From Opacimonas sp002292215 (GTDB taxonomy: Bacteria > Pseudomonadota > Gammaproteobacteria > Enterobacterales > Alteromonadaceae), in the NCBI GenBank assembly GCA_943846745.1, contig OX044360.1, forward strand, positions 2,294,001-2,358,000: DNA of 64,000 bases. Reading direction: 5' to 3'. Numbering within the stretch: position 1 is the stretch's first letter; each line of letters opens with the position of its first letter. The translations under genes were made by a program, and so were the position numbers. Of the stretch, positions 1 through 9,252 are shown piece after piece. A model generated the notes under the pieces. That model did no database searches and was not told where the DNA came from. It worked only from the letters and a program-made list of their open reading frames with translations.

Positions 1-1877
1 AGCAACAATTTGAACAGCATCGCATTAATATAATCGATACTCCTGGACACGTAGACTTCACGATTGAAGTTGAGCGTTCTTTGCGTGTACTCGATGGTGC
101 GGTGGTGGTTTTTTGTGGTTCTTCAGGTGTTGAACCGCAATCAGAAACAGTATGGCGCCAAGCTGACAAATACCAAGTACCACGTATAGTATTTGTAAAT
201 AAAATGGACCGTGCTGGGGCTAATTTTGAACGGGTTGTAGAACAAATTCGCAACCGTTTAGGGGCACAGTGTGTGCCTATCCACCTTAACATTGGTGCTG
301 AAGAAGACTTCTCAGGTATCATCGACCTGATAAAAATGAAGGCAATTAACTGGAATGAAGCTGACAAAGGAATGACCTTTAGTTATGAAGATGTTCCAGC
401 TGATTTATTGTCACGTGCTCAAGCTTTGCGTATCGAACTTGTCGAAGCAGCTGCTGAAGCAACGGATGAGTTGATGGATAAATATCTTGAAGGTCAAGAG
501 CTTACCGAAGATGAGATAAAAGCAGGCTTACGTAAGCGTACTCTCAACAATGAGATTGTGCTCGCGACATGTGGTTCTGCTTTTAAAAATAAAGGCGTAC
601 AAGCTGTGCTTGATGCGGTTGTTGAGTATTTACCTTCACCTGAAGAAGTAAAACCTATTACTGGGATCCTCGATGACAAAGATGAAACTGAAGCGACACG
701 TTTAGCAAGTGATGATGCCCCATTTTCAGCATTAGCATTTAAGATTGCCACCGACCCATTCGTCGGTACATTGACTTTTTTCCGCGTCTACTCTGGCGTC
801 GTCAATACAGGTGATACGGTTTATAACCCAGTTAAAGGTAAGCGCGAACGTTTTGGTCGTATTGTGCAAATGCATGCCAATAATCGAGAAGAAATTAAAG
901 AAGTCCGAGCTGGCGATATTGCAGCTGCGATTGGACTAAAAGACGTTACTACGGGTGATACCTTGTGTGATGCAAATAATAAAATTACCCTTGAGCGTAT
1001 GGACTTCCCAGAACCTGTTATCTCAATCGCTGTTGAGCCACGCTCGATCCCTGATCAAGAGAAAATGGCCATCGCGTTGAATAAGCTGGCTGCAGAAGAT
1101 CCATCGTTCAAAGTTCACACCGATGAAGAATCAGCGCAAACTATTATCTCTGGTATGGGTGAACTACACTTAGATATCATCGTAGATCGTATGAAACGTG
1201 AGTTTGGTGTGCAATGTAATGTGGGTAAACCACAAGTTGCATATCGAGAGACTATCCGTTCTAGTGTTCAAGTGGAAGGTAAGTTTGTTCGTCAAACCGG
1301 CGGTAAGGGCCAGTTCGGTCATGTTTGGTTGAAGGTTGAGCCACAAGAAGAAGGTGCCGGATACGAGTTCGTTAATGCGATTGTCGGTGGCGTAGTACCT
1401 AAAGAATTTATACCTGCTGTAGACAAAGGTTGCCAAGAACAAATGCAATCTGGCGTATTAGCAGGTTATCCTATGTTAGATATAAAAGTCACACTGTATG
1501 ATGGTTCTTATCATGATGTTGACAGTTCTGAGATGGCATTTAAAATTGCGGGATCTATGGGTTTCAAGAAGGGTGTACTCGATGCATCTCCTGTACTCTT
1601 AGAGCCTACGATGAAAGTAGAAGTAACCACTCCAGAGGAGTGGATGGGTGATGTTGTCGGCGATCTTAATCGACGTCGAGGCATGATCGAAGGTATGGAA
1701 GAGGGTGTAGCAGGTATCAAGATTGTTCGTGCTAAAGTGCCACTTTCAGAAATGTTTGGATATGCAACTGACTTGCGTTCTGCAACGCAAGGACGTGCGT
1801 CCTATTCGATGGAATTCTTTAATTACTCTGAAGCGTCTAGTAATGTCGCTAAAGCAATTATCGAACGACGTCAATAA
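1..1877 (+). CDS. fusA: Elongation factor G, 3' part (start lies outside the window)
   Basis: Translational GTPase that moves tRNAs and mRNA through the ribosome after peptide bond formation and helps split ribosomes. The reading frame is already open at base 3, where the G3 motif DTPGH is read ahead of the first in-window ATG at 81; the G4 motif NKMD follows. About 625 residues are present of roughly 700, so the P-loop and start codon are missing upstream. Domains II to V follow in order, and the protein ends with the helical tail typical of bacterial EF-G. tuf starts 69 bases downstream, the classical str-operon order (rpsL-rpsG-fusA-tuf); rpsL and rpsG are expected just before the window. 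The identification is very secure. Confidence 0.98.
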   Translation, partial: QQFEQHRINIIDTPGHVDFTIEVERSLRVLDGAVVVFCGSSGVEPQSETVWRQADKYQVPRIVFVNKMDRAGANFERVVEQIRNRLGAQCVPIHLNIGAEEDFSGIIDLIKMKAINWNEADKGMTFSYEDVPADLLSRAQALRIELVEAAAEATDELMDKYLEGQELTEDEIKAGLRKRTLNNEIVLATCGSAFKNKGVQAVLDAVVEYLPSPEEVKPITGILDDKDETEATRLASDDAPFSALAFKIATDPFVGTLTFFRVYSGVVNTGDTVYNPVKGKRERFGRIVQMHANNREEIKEVRAGDIAAAIGLKDVTTGDTLCDANNKITLERMDFPEPVISIAVEPRSIPDQEKMAIALNKLAAEDPSFKVHTDEESAQTIISGMGELHLDIIVDRMKREFGVQCNVGKPQVAYRETIRSSVQVEGKFVRQTGGKGQFGHVWLKVEPQEEGAGYEFVNAIVGGVVPKEFIPAVDKGCQEQMQSGVLAGYPMLDIKVTLYDGSYHDVDSSEMAFKIAGSMGFKKGVLDASPVLLEPTMKVEVTTPEEWMGDVVGDLNRRRGMIEGMEEGVAGIKIVRAKVPLSEMFGYATDLRSATQGRASYSMEFFNYSEASSNVAKAIIERRQ

Positions 1878-1946
1878 TCTTAATAGAGAGTTCGGTCCGG
1901 TCTAATTCATTTATGGGTCGGGCTTTTTAACTAGGAAACGAGAAAA

Positions 1947-3128
1947 ATGGCAAAGCAAAAGTTTGAACGTAATAAACCCCATGTAAACGTCGGTACTATC
2001 GGCCACGTTGATCACGGTAAAACAACTCTTACAGCGGCAATCACGTCGGTATTAGCAAAGACTTACGGCGGTTCTGCTCAAGCATTCGATCAAATCGATA
2101 ATGCTCCAGAAGAACGCGAGCGCGGTATCACTATCTCTACGTCACACGTAGAATATGATACTCCATCACGTCACTATGCACACGTTGATTGTCCAGGACA
2201 CGCCGATTATGTTAAAAACATGATCACTGGTGCTGCTCAAATGGATGGTGGTATCTTAGTTGTTGCTGCTACTGATGGTCCTATGCCACAAACACGTGAG
2301 CACATCTTGTTAGGTCGCCAAGTTGGTATCCCTTACATGATCGTTTTCATGAACAAATGTGACATGGTTGATGATGAAGAATTACTAGAATTAGTAGAAA
2401 TGGAAGTTCGTGAACTTCTTACAGAATACGAATTCCCAGGTGATGATTTACCAGTAATCCAAGGTTCTGCATTAAAAGCGCTTGAGGGTGACCCGGTATG
2501 GGAAGCTAAAATCATTGAGCTAGCTGAAGCACTTGATAACTACATCCCAGAGCCAGAGCGTGATGTAGACAAGCCTTTCATTCTTCCAATCGAAGATGTT
2601 TTCTCAATCTCAGGTCGTGGTACAGTTGTAACCGGTCGTGTTGAGCAAGGTATTGTTAAAGTTGGTGAAGAAGTAGAAATCGTTGGTATCAAAGATACAG
2701 TTAAAACGACTTGTACTGGTGTTGAAATGTTCCGTAAATTGCTTGACGAAGGTCGTGCAGGCGAGAACGTTGGTGTTCTATTACGTGGTACTAAGCGTGA
2801 AGACGTAGAACGTGGTCAAGTATTAGCGAAGCCAGGTTCAATCAACCCACATACTAAATTCGAAGCTGAAGTGTATATCTTGAGCAAAGATGAAGGTGGT
2901 CGTCATACTCCATTCTTCAAAGGTTATCGTCCACAGTTTTACTTCCGTACAACTGACGTAACAGGTGCTGTAGAGCTTCCTGAAGGCGTAGAGATGGTAA
3001 TGCCAGGCGACAACTTGAAATTTGTTGTTGAACTGATTGCTCCAATCGCGATGGACGAAGGTTTACGCTTCGCAATCCGTGAAGGTGGCCGTACAGTTGG
3101 TGCTGGTGTTGTATCTAAAATTCTATAA
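1947..3128 (+). CDS. tuf: Elongation factor Tu
   Basis: GTPase that delivers aminoacyl-tRNA to the ribosomal A site. It has 393 residues, the normal bacterial length. Visible motifs are the P-loop GHVDHGKT near residues 19-26, the switch II motif DCPGHADYV, and the guanine-specificity motif NKCD. The C-terminal beta-barrel domains are complete. A purine-rich ribosome site (ctaggaaacga) precedes the ATG. It lies directly behind fusA and is followed by a strong terminator, so it is the last gene of the str operon. Many gammaproteobacteria carry a second near-identical tuf; this window shows only one. Confidence 0.99.
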   Translation: MAKQKFERNKPHVNVGTIGHVDHGKTTLTAAITSVLAKTYGGSAQAFDQIDNAPEERERGITISTSHVEYDTPSRHYAHVDCPGHADYVKNMITGAAQMDGGILVVAATDGPMPQTREHILLGRQVGIPYMIVFMNKCDMVDDEELLELVEMEVRELLTEYEFPGDDLPVIQGSALKALEGDPVWEAKIIELAEALDNYIPEPERDVDKPFILPIEDVFSISGRGTVVTGRVEQGIVKVGEEVEIVGIKDTVKTTCTGVEMFRKLLDEGRAGENVGVLLRGTKREDVERGQVLAKPGSINPHTKFEAEVYILSKDEGGRHTPFFKGYRPQFYFRTTDVTGAVELPEGVEMVMPGDNLKFVVELIAPIAMDEGLRFAIREGGRTVGAGVVSKIL

Positions 3129-3151
3129 TTTTAGACAACCATTAGTTTAAA

Positions 3152-3176
3152 AAAGACCGCCTGATGGCGGTCTTTT
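3152..3176 (+). terminator. Rho-independent terminator after tuf
   Basis: The stem AAAGACCGCC / GGCGGTCTTT with a four-base TGAT loop is followed by a short T run. It begins 23 bases after the tuf stop and ends the str operon before the RIO kinase gene. Confidence 0.95.
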
Positions 3177-3260
3177 TGTATGTTATCATTAATAAAATTA
3201 ATATATGCTTTTAGCCGAGGTTCTTTTTTTGCTAATTACAGAGTGCTGTATAAACCCAAT

Positions 3261-4127
3261 ATGAAAACACCAAAACGTTTACAACCCCTAATCGACGATG
3301 GTCTTATCGACGAAGTACTTTACCAATTAATGAGTGGTAAAGAAGCCACAGTCTATGCAGTGACAAGCCAGGGCGAGATTAGATGCGCAAAAGTATATAA
3401 AGAAGCCATTAACCGAAGCTTCAAAAAAGCTGCGCAATATCAAGAAGGACGCAAAGTAAAAAATAGTCGCCGAGCGCGCGCAATGGAAAAAGGCTCAAGC
3501 TTTGGTCGTAAGCAACAAGAAGACGCATGGCAAAATGCAGAAGTAGATGCCTTGTTTACTTTAGCGGCTGCTGGAGTGCGCGTACCCCAACCTTTTGGGT
3601 GTTATGATGGCGTGCTGTTAATGGAGCTTGTTACCGACGGCGAGGGCAATGTAGCTCCACGTTTAAATGACGTTATTTTAACGGGTGAACAAGCGTTAAG
3701 AGATCACGAGCAAGTCATGCATTACGTTAAACTTATGCTGTGTGCTGGTATTGTGCATGGAGATTTGTCAGAGTTTAATGTGTTGGTCGATGATTTCGGG
3801 CCGGTGATCATTGATTTACCACAAGCGGTTAATGCTGCGGCCAACAACAATGCATTTAGCATGTTTCAGCGTGATGTGCGCAATATGACTGATTATTACG
3901 CTGAATTTGCTCCTCAACTCAATGAAACACATTACGCGGAAGAAATGTGGGCGTTATTTCAAGCGGGCGAACTCACACCTGATTCAGTGCTCACCGGTGA
4001 ATTTGAATTTGATACTACTGATGCCGATGTTGATACCGTGCTCGAAGAAATTAAAGCCGCCTTTGCCGAAGAGCAAGAGCGTCTAGCCCGCATAAAATTA
4101 GCTAACACGGGTGAAGAACCTGAGTAA
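3261..4127 (+). CDS. RIO1-family serine protein kinase (PA4780-like)
   Basis: Atypical protein kinase of the RIO family, 288 residues. The ATP-binding segment SGKEATVYA lies near residue 24, the catalytic loop reads HGDLSEFNVL, and the metal-binding segment reads IIDLPQAV. The open frame extends upstream to 3180, but homologues as I recall them begin MKTPKR, which matches the ATG at 3261; the extra upstream residues also run into the tuf terminator. The C-terminus is acidic. Eukaryotic and archaeal RIO kinases act in ribosome maturation; bacterial substrates are poorly known, so its position behind the EF-G/EF-Tu genes is suggestive only. It has its own transcription unit. Confidence 0.88.
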   Translation: MKTPKRLQPLIDDGLIDEVLYQLMSGKEATVYAVTSQGEIRCAKVYKEAINRSFKKAAQYQEGRKVKNSRRARAMEKGSSFGRKQQEDAWQNAEVDALFTLAAAGVRVPQPFGCYDGVLLMELVTDGEGNVAPRLNDVILTGEQALRDHEQVMHYVKLMLCAGIVHGDLSEFNVLVDDFGPVIIDLPQAVNAAANNNAFSMFQRDVRNMTDYYAEFAPQLNETHYAEEMWALFQAGELTPDSVLTGEFEFDTTDADVDTVLEEIKAAFAEEQERLARIKLANTGEEPE

Positions 4128-4281
4128 ATATTATTAATGTTACAGTCGGTTTAATAGTCCGGTCAGGTTTACAGATTATTTTCCATTTTTTATATTTCCT
4201 TTAGTATAAAGTTATAATTTACCGTATGTTAATACACACAAACTTATAATTTTTTTAGTTAATTAAATGCAAGGACACATC

Positions 4282-5409
4282 ATGTCTGGATTTATCCGTT
4301 GTAAAGCCGCCATTGCTTGGGGTCCCAAGCAACCATTATCTGTCGAATATGTCGATGTAATGCTGCCCAAAGCAGGCGAAGTAATGGTGAAAATCACCGC
4401 TACTGGAGTTTGTCATACCGATGCATATACGCTATCAGGAGATGATCCCGAGGGTGTATTTCCTGCTATATTGGGTCATGAAGGCGCGGGTGTTGTTACC
4501 GCTATTGGCGAAGGAGTAACAAGTGTTGCCCTTGGCGATCATGTGATCCCTTTGTATACCCCTGAATGCGGTGAATGTAAATTTTGTACCTCTGGCAAAA
4601 CCAATTTATGCCAAAAAATCCGTGAAACACAAGGCAAAGGTTTGATGCCAGATGGGACGTCACGGTTTTATCAAGATGGCAAACCGATTTTTCATTATAT
4701 GGGTACGTCTACGTTTTCCGAATACACCGTTTTACCAGAAATTTCATTAGCTAAAGTTAACCCGCAAGCACCATTAGAAGAAGTGTGCTTACTTGGTTGT
4801 GGCGTCACGACCGGCATGGGCGCGGTGATGAATACTGCCAAAGTGCAAGCCGGGGATACAGTTGCAATCTTTGGTTTAGGCGGCATTGGCTTATCTGCGA
4901 TTATCGGGGCCAAAATGGCGGGTGCATCGCGTATTATTGGTATCGATATCAACACGAGTAAGTTTGAGTTAGCGACCAAGTTAGGTGCGACTGATTTAAT
5001 TAATCCTAATGATTATGACCAACCGATTCAAGAATTGATTGTTGCCATGACTGACGGTGGGGTAGATTTTTCGTTTGAATGTATCGGGAATGTCGATGTC
5101 ATGCGCTCAGCACTCGAATGTTGTCATAAAGGTTGGGGCGAGTCGGTAATCATTGGCGTTGCTGGTGCTGGCCAAGAAATTTCAACCAGACCGTTTCAGT
5201 TAGTCACTGGTCGAGTATGGCGTGGCAGTGCATTTGGTGGCGTCAAAGGGCGCTCAGAGTTACCACAGATCGTAGAACGGTATATGGCTGGTGAGTTTAC
5301 CCTTGATGACTTTATCACTCATACAATGCGATTAGAGGACATTAACGAGGCATTTGATTTAATGCATGCGGGCAAAAGTATCCGGAGTGTGATCCATTAT
5401 GACCAATAG
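4282..5409 (+). CDS. frmA: S-(hydroxymethyl)glutathione dehydrogenase (class III alcohol dehydrogenase)
   Basis: Zinc- and NAD-dependent enzyme that oxidises the formaldehyde-glutathione adduct to S-formylglutathione. It shows the catalytic zinc region GHEGAG, the structural-zinc cysteines in CGECKFC and the nearby LCQK, and the Rossmann segment GLGGIGLSAI. Its length of 375 residues is normal. The frame opens at an ATG at 4267, but the ATG at 4282 (MSGFIRCKAA) has AAGGA seven bases upstream and matches family N-termini. frmB follows with an 11-base overlap, so the two are translated as one unit. No frmR repressor gene is adjacent, so how formaldehyde is sensed is not apparent here. Confidence 0.96.
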   Translation: MSGFIRCKAAIAWGPKQPLSVEYVDVMLPKAGEVMVKITATGVCHTDAYTLSGDDPEGVFPAILGHEGAGVVTAIGEGVTSVALGDHVIPLYTPECGECKFCTSGKTNLCQKIRETQGKGLMPDGTSRFYQDGKPIFHYMGTSTFSEYTVLPEISLAKVNPQAPLEEVCLLGCGVTTGMGAVMNTAKVQAGDTVAIFGLGGIGLSAIIGAKMAGASRIIGIDINTSKFELATKLGATDLINPNDYDQPIQELIVAMTDGGVDFSFECIGNVDVMRSALECCHKGWGESVIIGVAGAGQEISTRPFQLVTGRVWRGSAFGGVKGRSELPQIVERYMAGEFTLDDFITHTMRLEDINEAFDLMHAGKSIRSVIHYDQ

Positions 5410-6304
5410 CACAGATATTAATACAACCATTAAGTTAGTTTCTTCTGCCAAAGCGTTTGATGGATTGCATCAACAATACTCACATAAGTCTAGCACGACT
5501 CATTGCACGATGCGCTTTGCCATCTATTTACCTCCAGGTACAAATGCAGAGCATCCTGTACCGGTTTTGTACTGGTTATCGGGCTTAACCTGCACCGATG
5601 AAAACTTTATGCAAAAAGCTGGCGCATTAAAGTACGCAGCCCAATGTGGGATGGCCATTGTCGCACCGGACACAAGCCCAAGAGGCGATGATGTACCTGA
5701 TGATCCTGGTTATGACTTTGGTCAAGGTGCGGGATTTTATGTCAATGCCACCCAAGCACCTTACGACAAACACTATCAGATGTACGATTATGTCGTAAAT
5801 GAATTGCCAGCGTTAATTGAAGCGCACTTTCCTGTGTCCTCTACTAAATCCATTGCGGGTCACTCCATGGGGGGGCATGGCGCATTAATGATTGCTTTGC
5901 GTAACCCCCAAGCTTATGTGTGTGCTTCGGCCTTTAGTCCCATTGTTAATCCTACACAATGTCCATGGGGGCAAAAGGCGTTAACCGGTTATTTGGGTAA
6001 AAACGATAGACAAGATAGTGCAGGGTGGGGGCAATATGATACATGTGTACTGATGCAACAAGCGCATCCGGATGATTATTTACCCATGTTAGTCAGTCAA
6101 GGTGAGGAAGATACTTTTTTAACCGAGCAGTTACTCACGACGAACCTAGCCTCTGTTGCCGCTGTGACTCATTATCCAGTAAAAATTGAATGGCTCAGTG
6201 GGTATGATCATAGTTACTATTTTATCAGTAGCTTCATCGAGCATCATATAGGTTTTCATTGGCAAAAAATGCATCAGGGTAAATTATCCAACAAAGGCGA
6301 TTAA
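5399..6304 (+). CDS. frmB: S-formylglutathione hydrolase
   Basis: Serine esterase that hydrolyses S-formylglutathione to formate and glutathione, the second step of formaldehyde detoxification. The nucleophile elbow is GHSMGGHGA with Ser156. The oxyanion region contains YWLSGLTCTDENF, typical of the esterase D family. It has 301 residues against about 280 for the usual enzyme; the extra length is at both ends. It overlaps the end of frmA by 11 bases and meets the EVE-domain gene tail to tail with a 4-base overlap. Confidence 0.95.
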   Translation: MTNSTDINTTIKLVSSAKAFDGLHQQYSHKSSTTHCTMRFAIYLPPGTNAEHPVPVLYWLSGLTCTDENFMQKAGALKYAAQCGMAIVAPDTSPRGDDVPDDPGYDFGQGAGFYVNATQAPYDKHYQMYDYVVNELPALIEAHFPVSSTKSIAGHSMGGHGALMIALRNPQAYVCASAFSPIVNPTQCPWGQKALTGYLGKNDRQDSAGWGQYDTCVLMQQAHPDDYLPMLVSQGEEDTFLTEQLLTTNLASVAAVTHYPVKIEWLSGYDHSYYFISSFIEHHIGFHWQKMHQGKLSNKGD

Positions 6305-6756
6305 TTAGCCAAATTGGTAATAGTCGTAAATTCTGTTGCTGTTAAAGGCATCACTGATAAGCGGTTGTGCGTCACGAGCATACACTGTTGCAATGCCGAA
6401 TGCTGTTTCAGAGTGGCTAACGGCACGATGTGTGCAAATTTTTCTACCATCACAACATCAACAGCACACCATCGCGGAGCATCGTGTGTTGATTTAGGAT
6501 CGTAGTAGTCACTCTCGAGATTAAATTGTTCTGGATCAGGGTAGGCAGTTTGACTGACCTTAATCAATCCCGCAGCACCGACTAGTTTGCAACTTGAGTG
6601 ATATAACACGACGATATCATTGACCTGCATCTCTCGTAAAAAATTCCGAGCTTGATAGTTACGTACCCCATCCCATTGTATTGGTTTTGTAGGCGCATTA
6701 GCAAAATCATCAATGCCACACTCGTCAGGTTCACTTTTGACTAACCAGTAGTTCAT
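6301..6756 (-). CDS. EVE-domain protein
   Basis: Small cytoplasmic protein of 151 residues, essentially a single EVE domain (PUA-like fold). The N-terminal signature MNYWLVKSEPDE, the WDGVRNYQARNFLREM segment and the V-L-Y-H-S strand are all typical. EVE and YTH domains of this fold bind modified bases in RNA or DNA, but the role of single-domain bacterial members is not established. It overlaps the 3' end of frmB on the other strand and lies 10 bases beyond the end of the LuxR-type gene, with which it may be co-transcribed. Confidence 0.9.
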   Translation of the reverse strand: MNYWLVKSEPDECGIDDFANAPTKPIQWDGVRNYQARNFLREMQVNDIVVLYHSSCKLVGAAGLIKVSQTAYPDPEQFNLESDYYDPKSTHDAPRWCAVDVVMVEKFAHIVPLATLKQHSALQQCMLVTHNRLSVMPLTATEFTTITNLAN

Positions 6757-6766
6757 ATTTAGCCTG

Positions 6767-7258
6767 TTATATTAGTGTTTCAAAAAAAAGCGCGGCTAAC
6801 TCATGACGACCAGATACATGAGCTTTTTTGTATACAGCAGAGGCTTGATTTCCTATCGTTTTTTCTGATTTTTTTGATACGGCTGCTATTTCAGAAGTAC
6901 TTAAACCTTTAACTAATAACAGCGCGACTTCTTTTTCACTCGGCGTTAATTTCCAGTCATTAAATTGAGCGTGAATAGCATCAAAAAATTTTTGCTTAGT
7001 ATCAAGTACCTGTTTATTTAGTGCTTCAGTATAACTTTTGCTTTGGTTTAGTTGTGCAATTAACCGAGATGTATTAATGCTGCGTTTGGCCATGTCCAGC
7101 ATAAGATAGATGAACAAAGCCAAAGAAATCGCAATTAACAATACTTCTTGTAGGATATGTTGGGTTTGAACTCCATTCGAAAAATCAATATAAAGATCAA
7201 CAACCTTAAATATAATAATTAAGATTAATGCGACTGATATAATCCGATCTTTGTTCAT
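6767..7258 (-). CDS. Membrane-anchored LuxR-type helix-turn-helix protein
   Basis: 163 residues in three parts: two membrane segments (about residues 7-25 and 35-57), a short coiled linker (60-95), and a C-terminal LuxR/GerE-type helix-turn-helix (about 103-160, from KLTPSEKEVALLLVKGLS). No receiver or ligand-binding domain is present. This arrangement suggests a DNA-binding protein tethered to the inner membrane and exposed in the cytoplasm. A ribosome site (aaaggata) precedes the ATG. It lies directly downstream of the DUF5666 lipoprotein gene on the same strand (33-base gap), so the two probably share a transcript. The target genes are unknown. Confidence 0.8.
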   Translation of the reverse strand: MNKDRIISVALILIIIFKVVDLYIDFSNGVQTQHILQEVLLIAISLALFIYLMLDMAKRSINTSRLIAQLNQSKSYTEALNKQVLDTKQKFFDAIHAQFNDWKLTPSEKEVALLLVKGLSTSEIAAVSKKSEKTIGNQASAVYKKAHVSGRHELAALFFETLI

Positions 7259-7291
7259 CTATATCCTTTTAATAACATTTACACGCTGGGT

Positions 7292-9079
7292 TTAGTTATC
7301 ATCTTGTTCTATTTCCGCTTCAAGCGCATCGATATACAGATTATCAACCCATTGCCCTTCAATTTCAATACGCGAACCTACAGTGATTTGCGCCATAAAT
7401 GTCAATATATCAACATTAAGATCGTTGAGTTCAAGTTTAGCGTTGTCATTTAAACGTACTTCGACACCTTGGAGCATGAAACTAGATTCGGATAATAATT
7501 GAGTTACTCGACCTTCTAATTCTACATAACCTTGATTACGTTCATCGTTGCTCGAATTGTCATTAGAGTTATCATCATTATCACCTGAGTTGCCATCATC
7601 ATTGTTATCGTCATTTGATTGATTTGATGAACGATGCGCTTCAATTTCAATTTTGTGCAGTAAAATTTCATTTTGTGCATCGATGCCACCCTCGGCTTCA
7701 ACATAGACACCTTCAGCGAGAAGAGCGATAAAATCAGCTTTTGTAACAACAAAATCATTGTTGATGTAGCGAATAGTATCAGATAAGGTGATTGTAATTC
7801 CGTTTATTGTAATTGACGTATCTGTCCAAGCAGTAGTACGCCCTTCAATTTCCCATTCATTATCAAACTCTTGCTCACGTTCACGTTCGATGCGTTGAAT
7901 CATATTTTGAGTATTATTTTGTGAAAATACGACTTCAATAAGATCATTGAGTTGTAAACCGGCTAAATTTATATATTGGTCGTCATCATCTTCAAATCGT
8001 GTAGTAGCAGTGACATGATATACCTGACCGTTGAGGGTGAGTGTATTATTGGTTAGGTCGATAGCTTCTATAATGCCTTTTACTTTTCCATCAATATAGT
8101 ATTCGTTACGCTCGAACTGGATCCCTATTACTTCATCATTTTGACCTAACTTGACCTCAATAAATTGTCCGACTTGTAAGTCAGCCGCTACACCATGTTC
8201 ATAACTAACTTGAGCTCCTAGCAGCACACTAAGGCCATTAATTGACAATGTATTGTTTGCTAAGTCTAATGCGGTCACTCGCCCTTCGATTTCAAGTGCT
8301 GAGATATCATCGGTATATTGAGCACGGATATTTGCAATAGATAATATTTCAATCTCTGTTGCATTCATGATGCTATCTAACACCACGCCTTCAACTTTAG
8401 CAAGCTGACCATCTAACAGTGTGCCTTCGATGATAGCTGAAGCATAATTGATAGTTAATGCATTGAGTGAGAATGTTTGTGCTGTCGTATCTAAATTGCT
8501 AATTGTGCCTGTTGTGTAAGAGTCCGCAACATTATTCGTGTCTGCATCTAGTTTTATTGCGGTGGCAAGATACGTACCATCCGCTGCAGGATAACCATTA
8601 ACTTCAATCCGGTCGCCAACGGTGAGTAAATTTTCAGTGGTCTGAATAAAGTGAGTCAGATCACTATAAGTGACGGTTGTTCCTGACACGAAAATTTGTT
8701 GGTTGTTGCGATCAATACTCGTAATGACTCCTTCAATTTCAGCGGCATAATTTACGGATACTGCTTCAGGCGTTTCTGAATCAACTTCATTTGTAGCAAT
8801 TGATACTTTCATTCCAACATGCAGTTGGTCGATATTCGAACCAGCTTGACCGTTCACTGTGAATTCAGCGTTATCGGTTAAATAACGCTTACCATCAATG
8901 TGAATACTGCCAAATCCAGTGATGATCCCGGTTTTGATGACCACAGGATCGGGTGTAGGAGTAGGAGTCGGTGTGACAGGTGTAATATTGTTATCAGAGC
9001 TAGCGCCACCGCCGCAACCTACTAATGTTAATCCGAATAAGACGCTAGATGCAATCATCGATAGTTTAATTTTTTTCAT
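7292..9079 (-). CDS. DUF5666 repeat lipoprotein
   Basis: Predicted envelope lipoprotein of 595 residues. The signal peptide ends in the lipobox LVGC (Cys22), followed by a Gly/Ser stretch and a Thr-Pro repeat linker (about 36-44). The body holds about seven repeats of 55-70 residues, each with a core such as IEGRVTALD...NGL...VGQFIEVKL, which I recognise as DUF5666-like beta-barrel units (roughly 48-112, 113-178, 186-242, 255-312, 330-395, 404-475, 520-587). An Asn/Asp-rich linker lies near 485-512. Its function is unknown; the Asp-rich parts could bind calcium. The partner may be the LuxR-type gene just downstream. Confidence 0.82.
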   Translation of the reverse strand: MKKIKLSMIASSVLFGLTLVGCGGGASSDNNITPVTPTPTPTPDPVVIKTGIITGFGSIHIDGKRYLTDNAEFTVNGQAGSNIDQLHVGMKVSIATNEVDSETPEAVSVNYAAEIEGVITSIDRNNQQIFVSGTTVTYSDLTHFIQTTENLLTVGDRIEVNGYPAADGTYLATAIKLDADTNNVADSYTTGTISNLDTTAQTFSLNALTINYASAIIEGTLLDGQLAKVEGVVLDSIMNATEIEILSIANIRAQYTDDISALEIEGRVTALDLANNTLSINGLSVLLGAQVSYEHGVAADLQVGQFIEVKLGQNDEVIGIQFERNEYYIDGKVKGIIEAIDLTNNTLTLNGQVYHVTATTRFEDDDDQYINLAGLQLNDLIEVVFSQNNTQNMIQRIEREREQEFDNEWEIEGRTTAWTDTSITINGITITLSDTIRYINNDFVVTKADFIALLAEGVYVEAEGGIDAQNEILLHKIEIEAHRSSNQSNDDNNDDGNSGDNDDNSNDNSSNDERNQGYVELEGRVTQLLSESSFMLQGVEVRLNDNAKLELNDLNVDILTFMAQITVGSRIEIEGQWVDNLYIDALEAEIEQDDN

Positions 9080-9252
9080 AATGAGCTCTCTTTTAGTAAG
9101 GCTTATTGGAGAATGATATAAGCATAAAGATATTATTGGTAATAAACGACATAATTGCCATAGGGATTATCCCCTATATCGTGACTAAGTGACAACCGAA
9201 TCAAGATATAGCATACTAAGATTTCAGACGAATAAGGATAGAATTAAACAAG

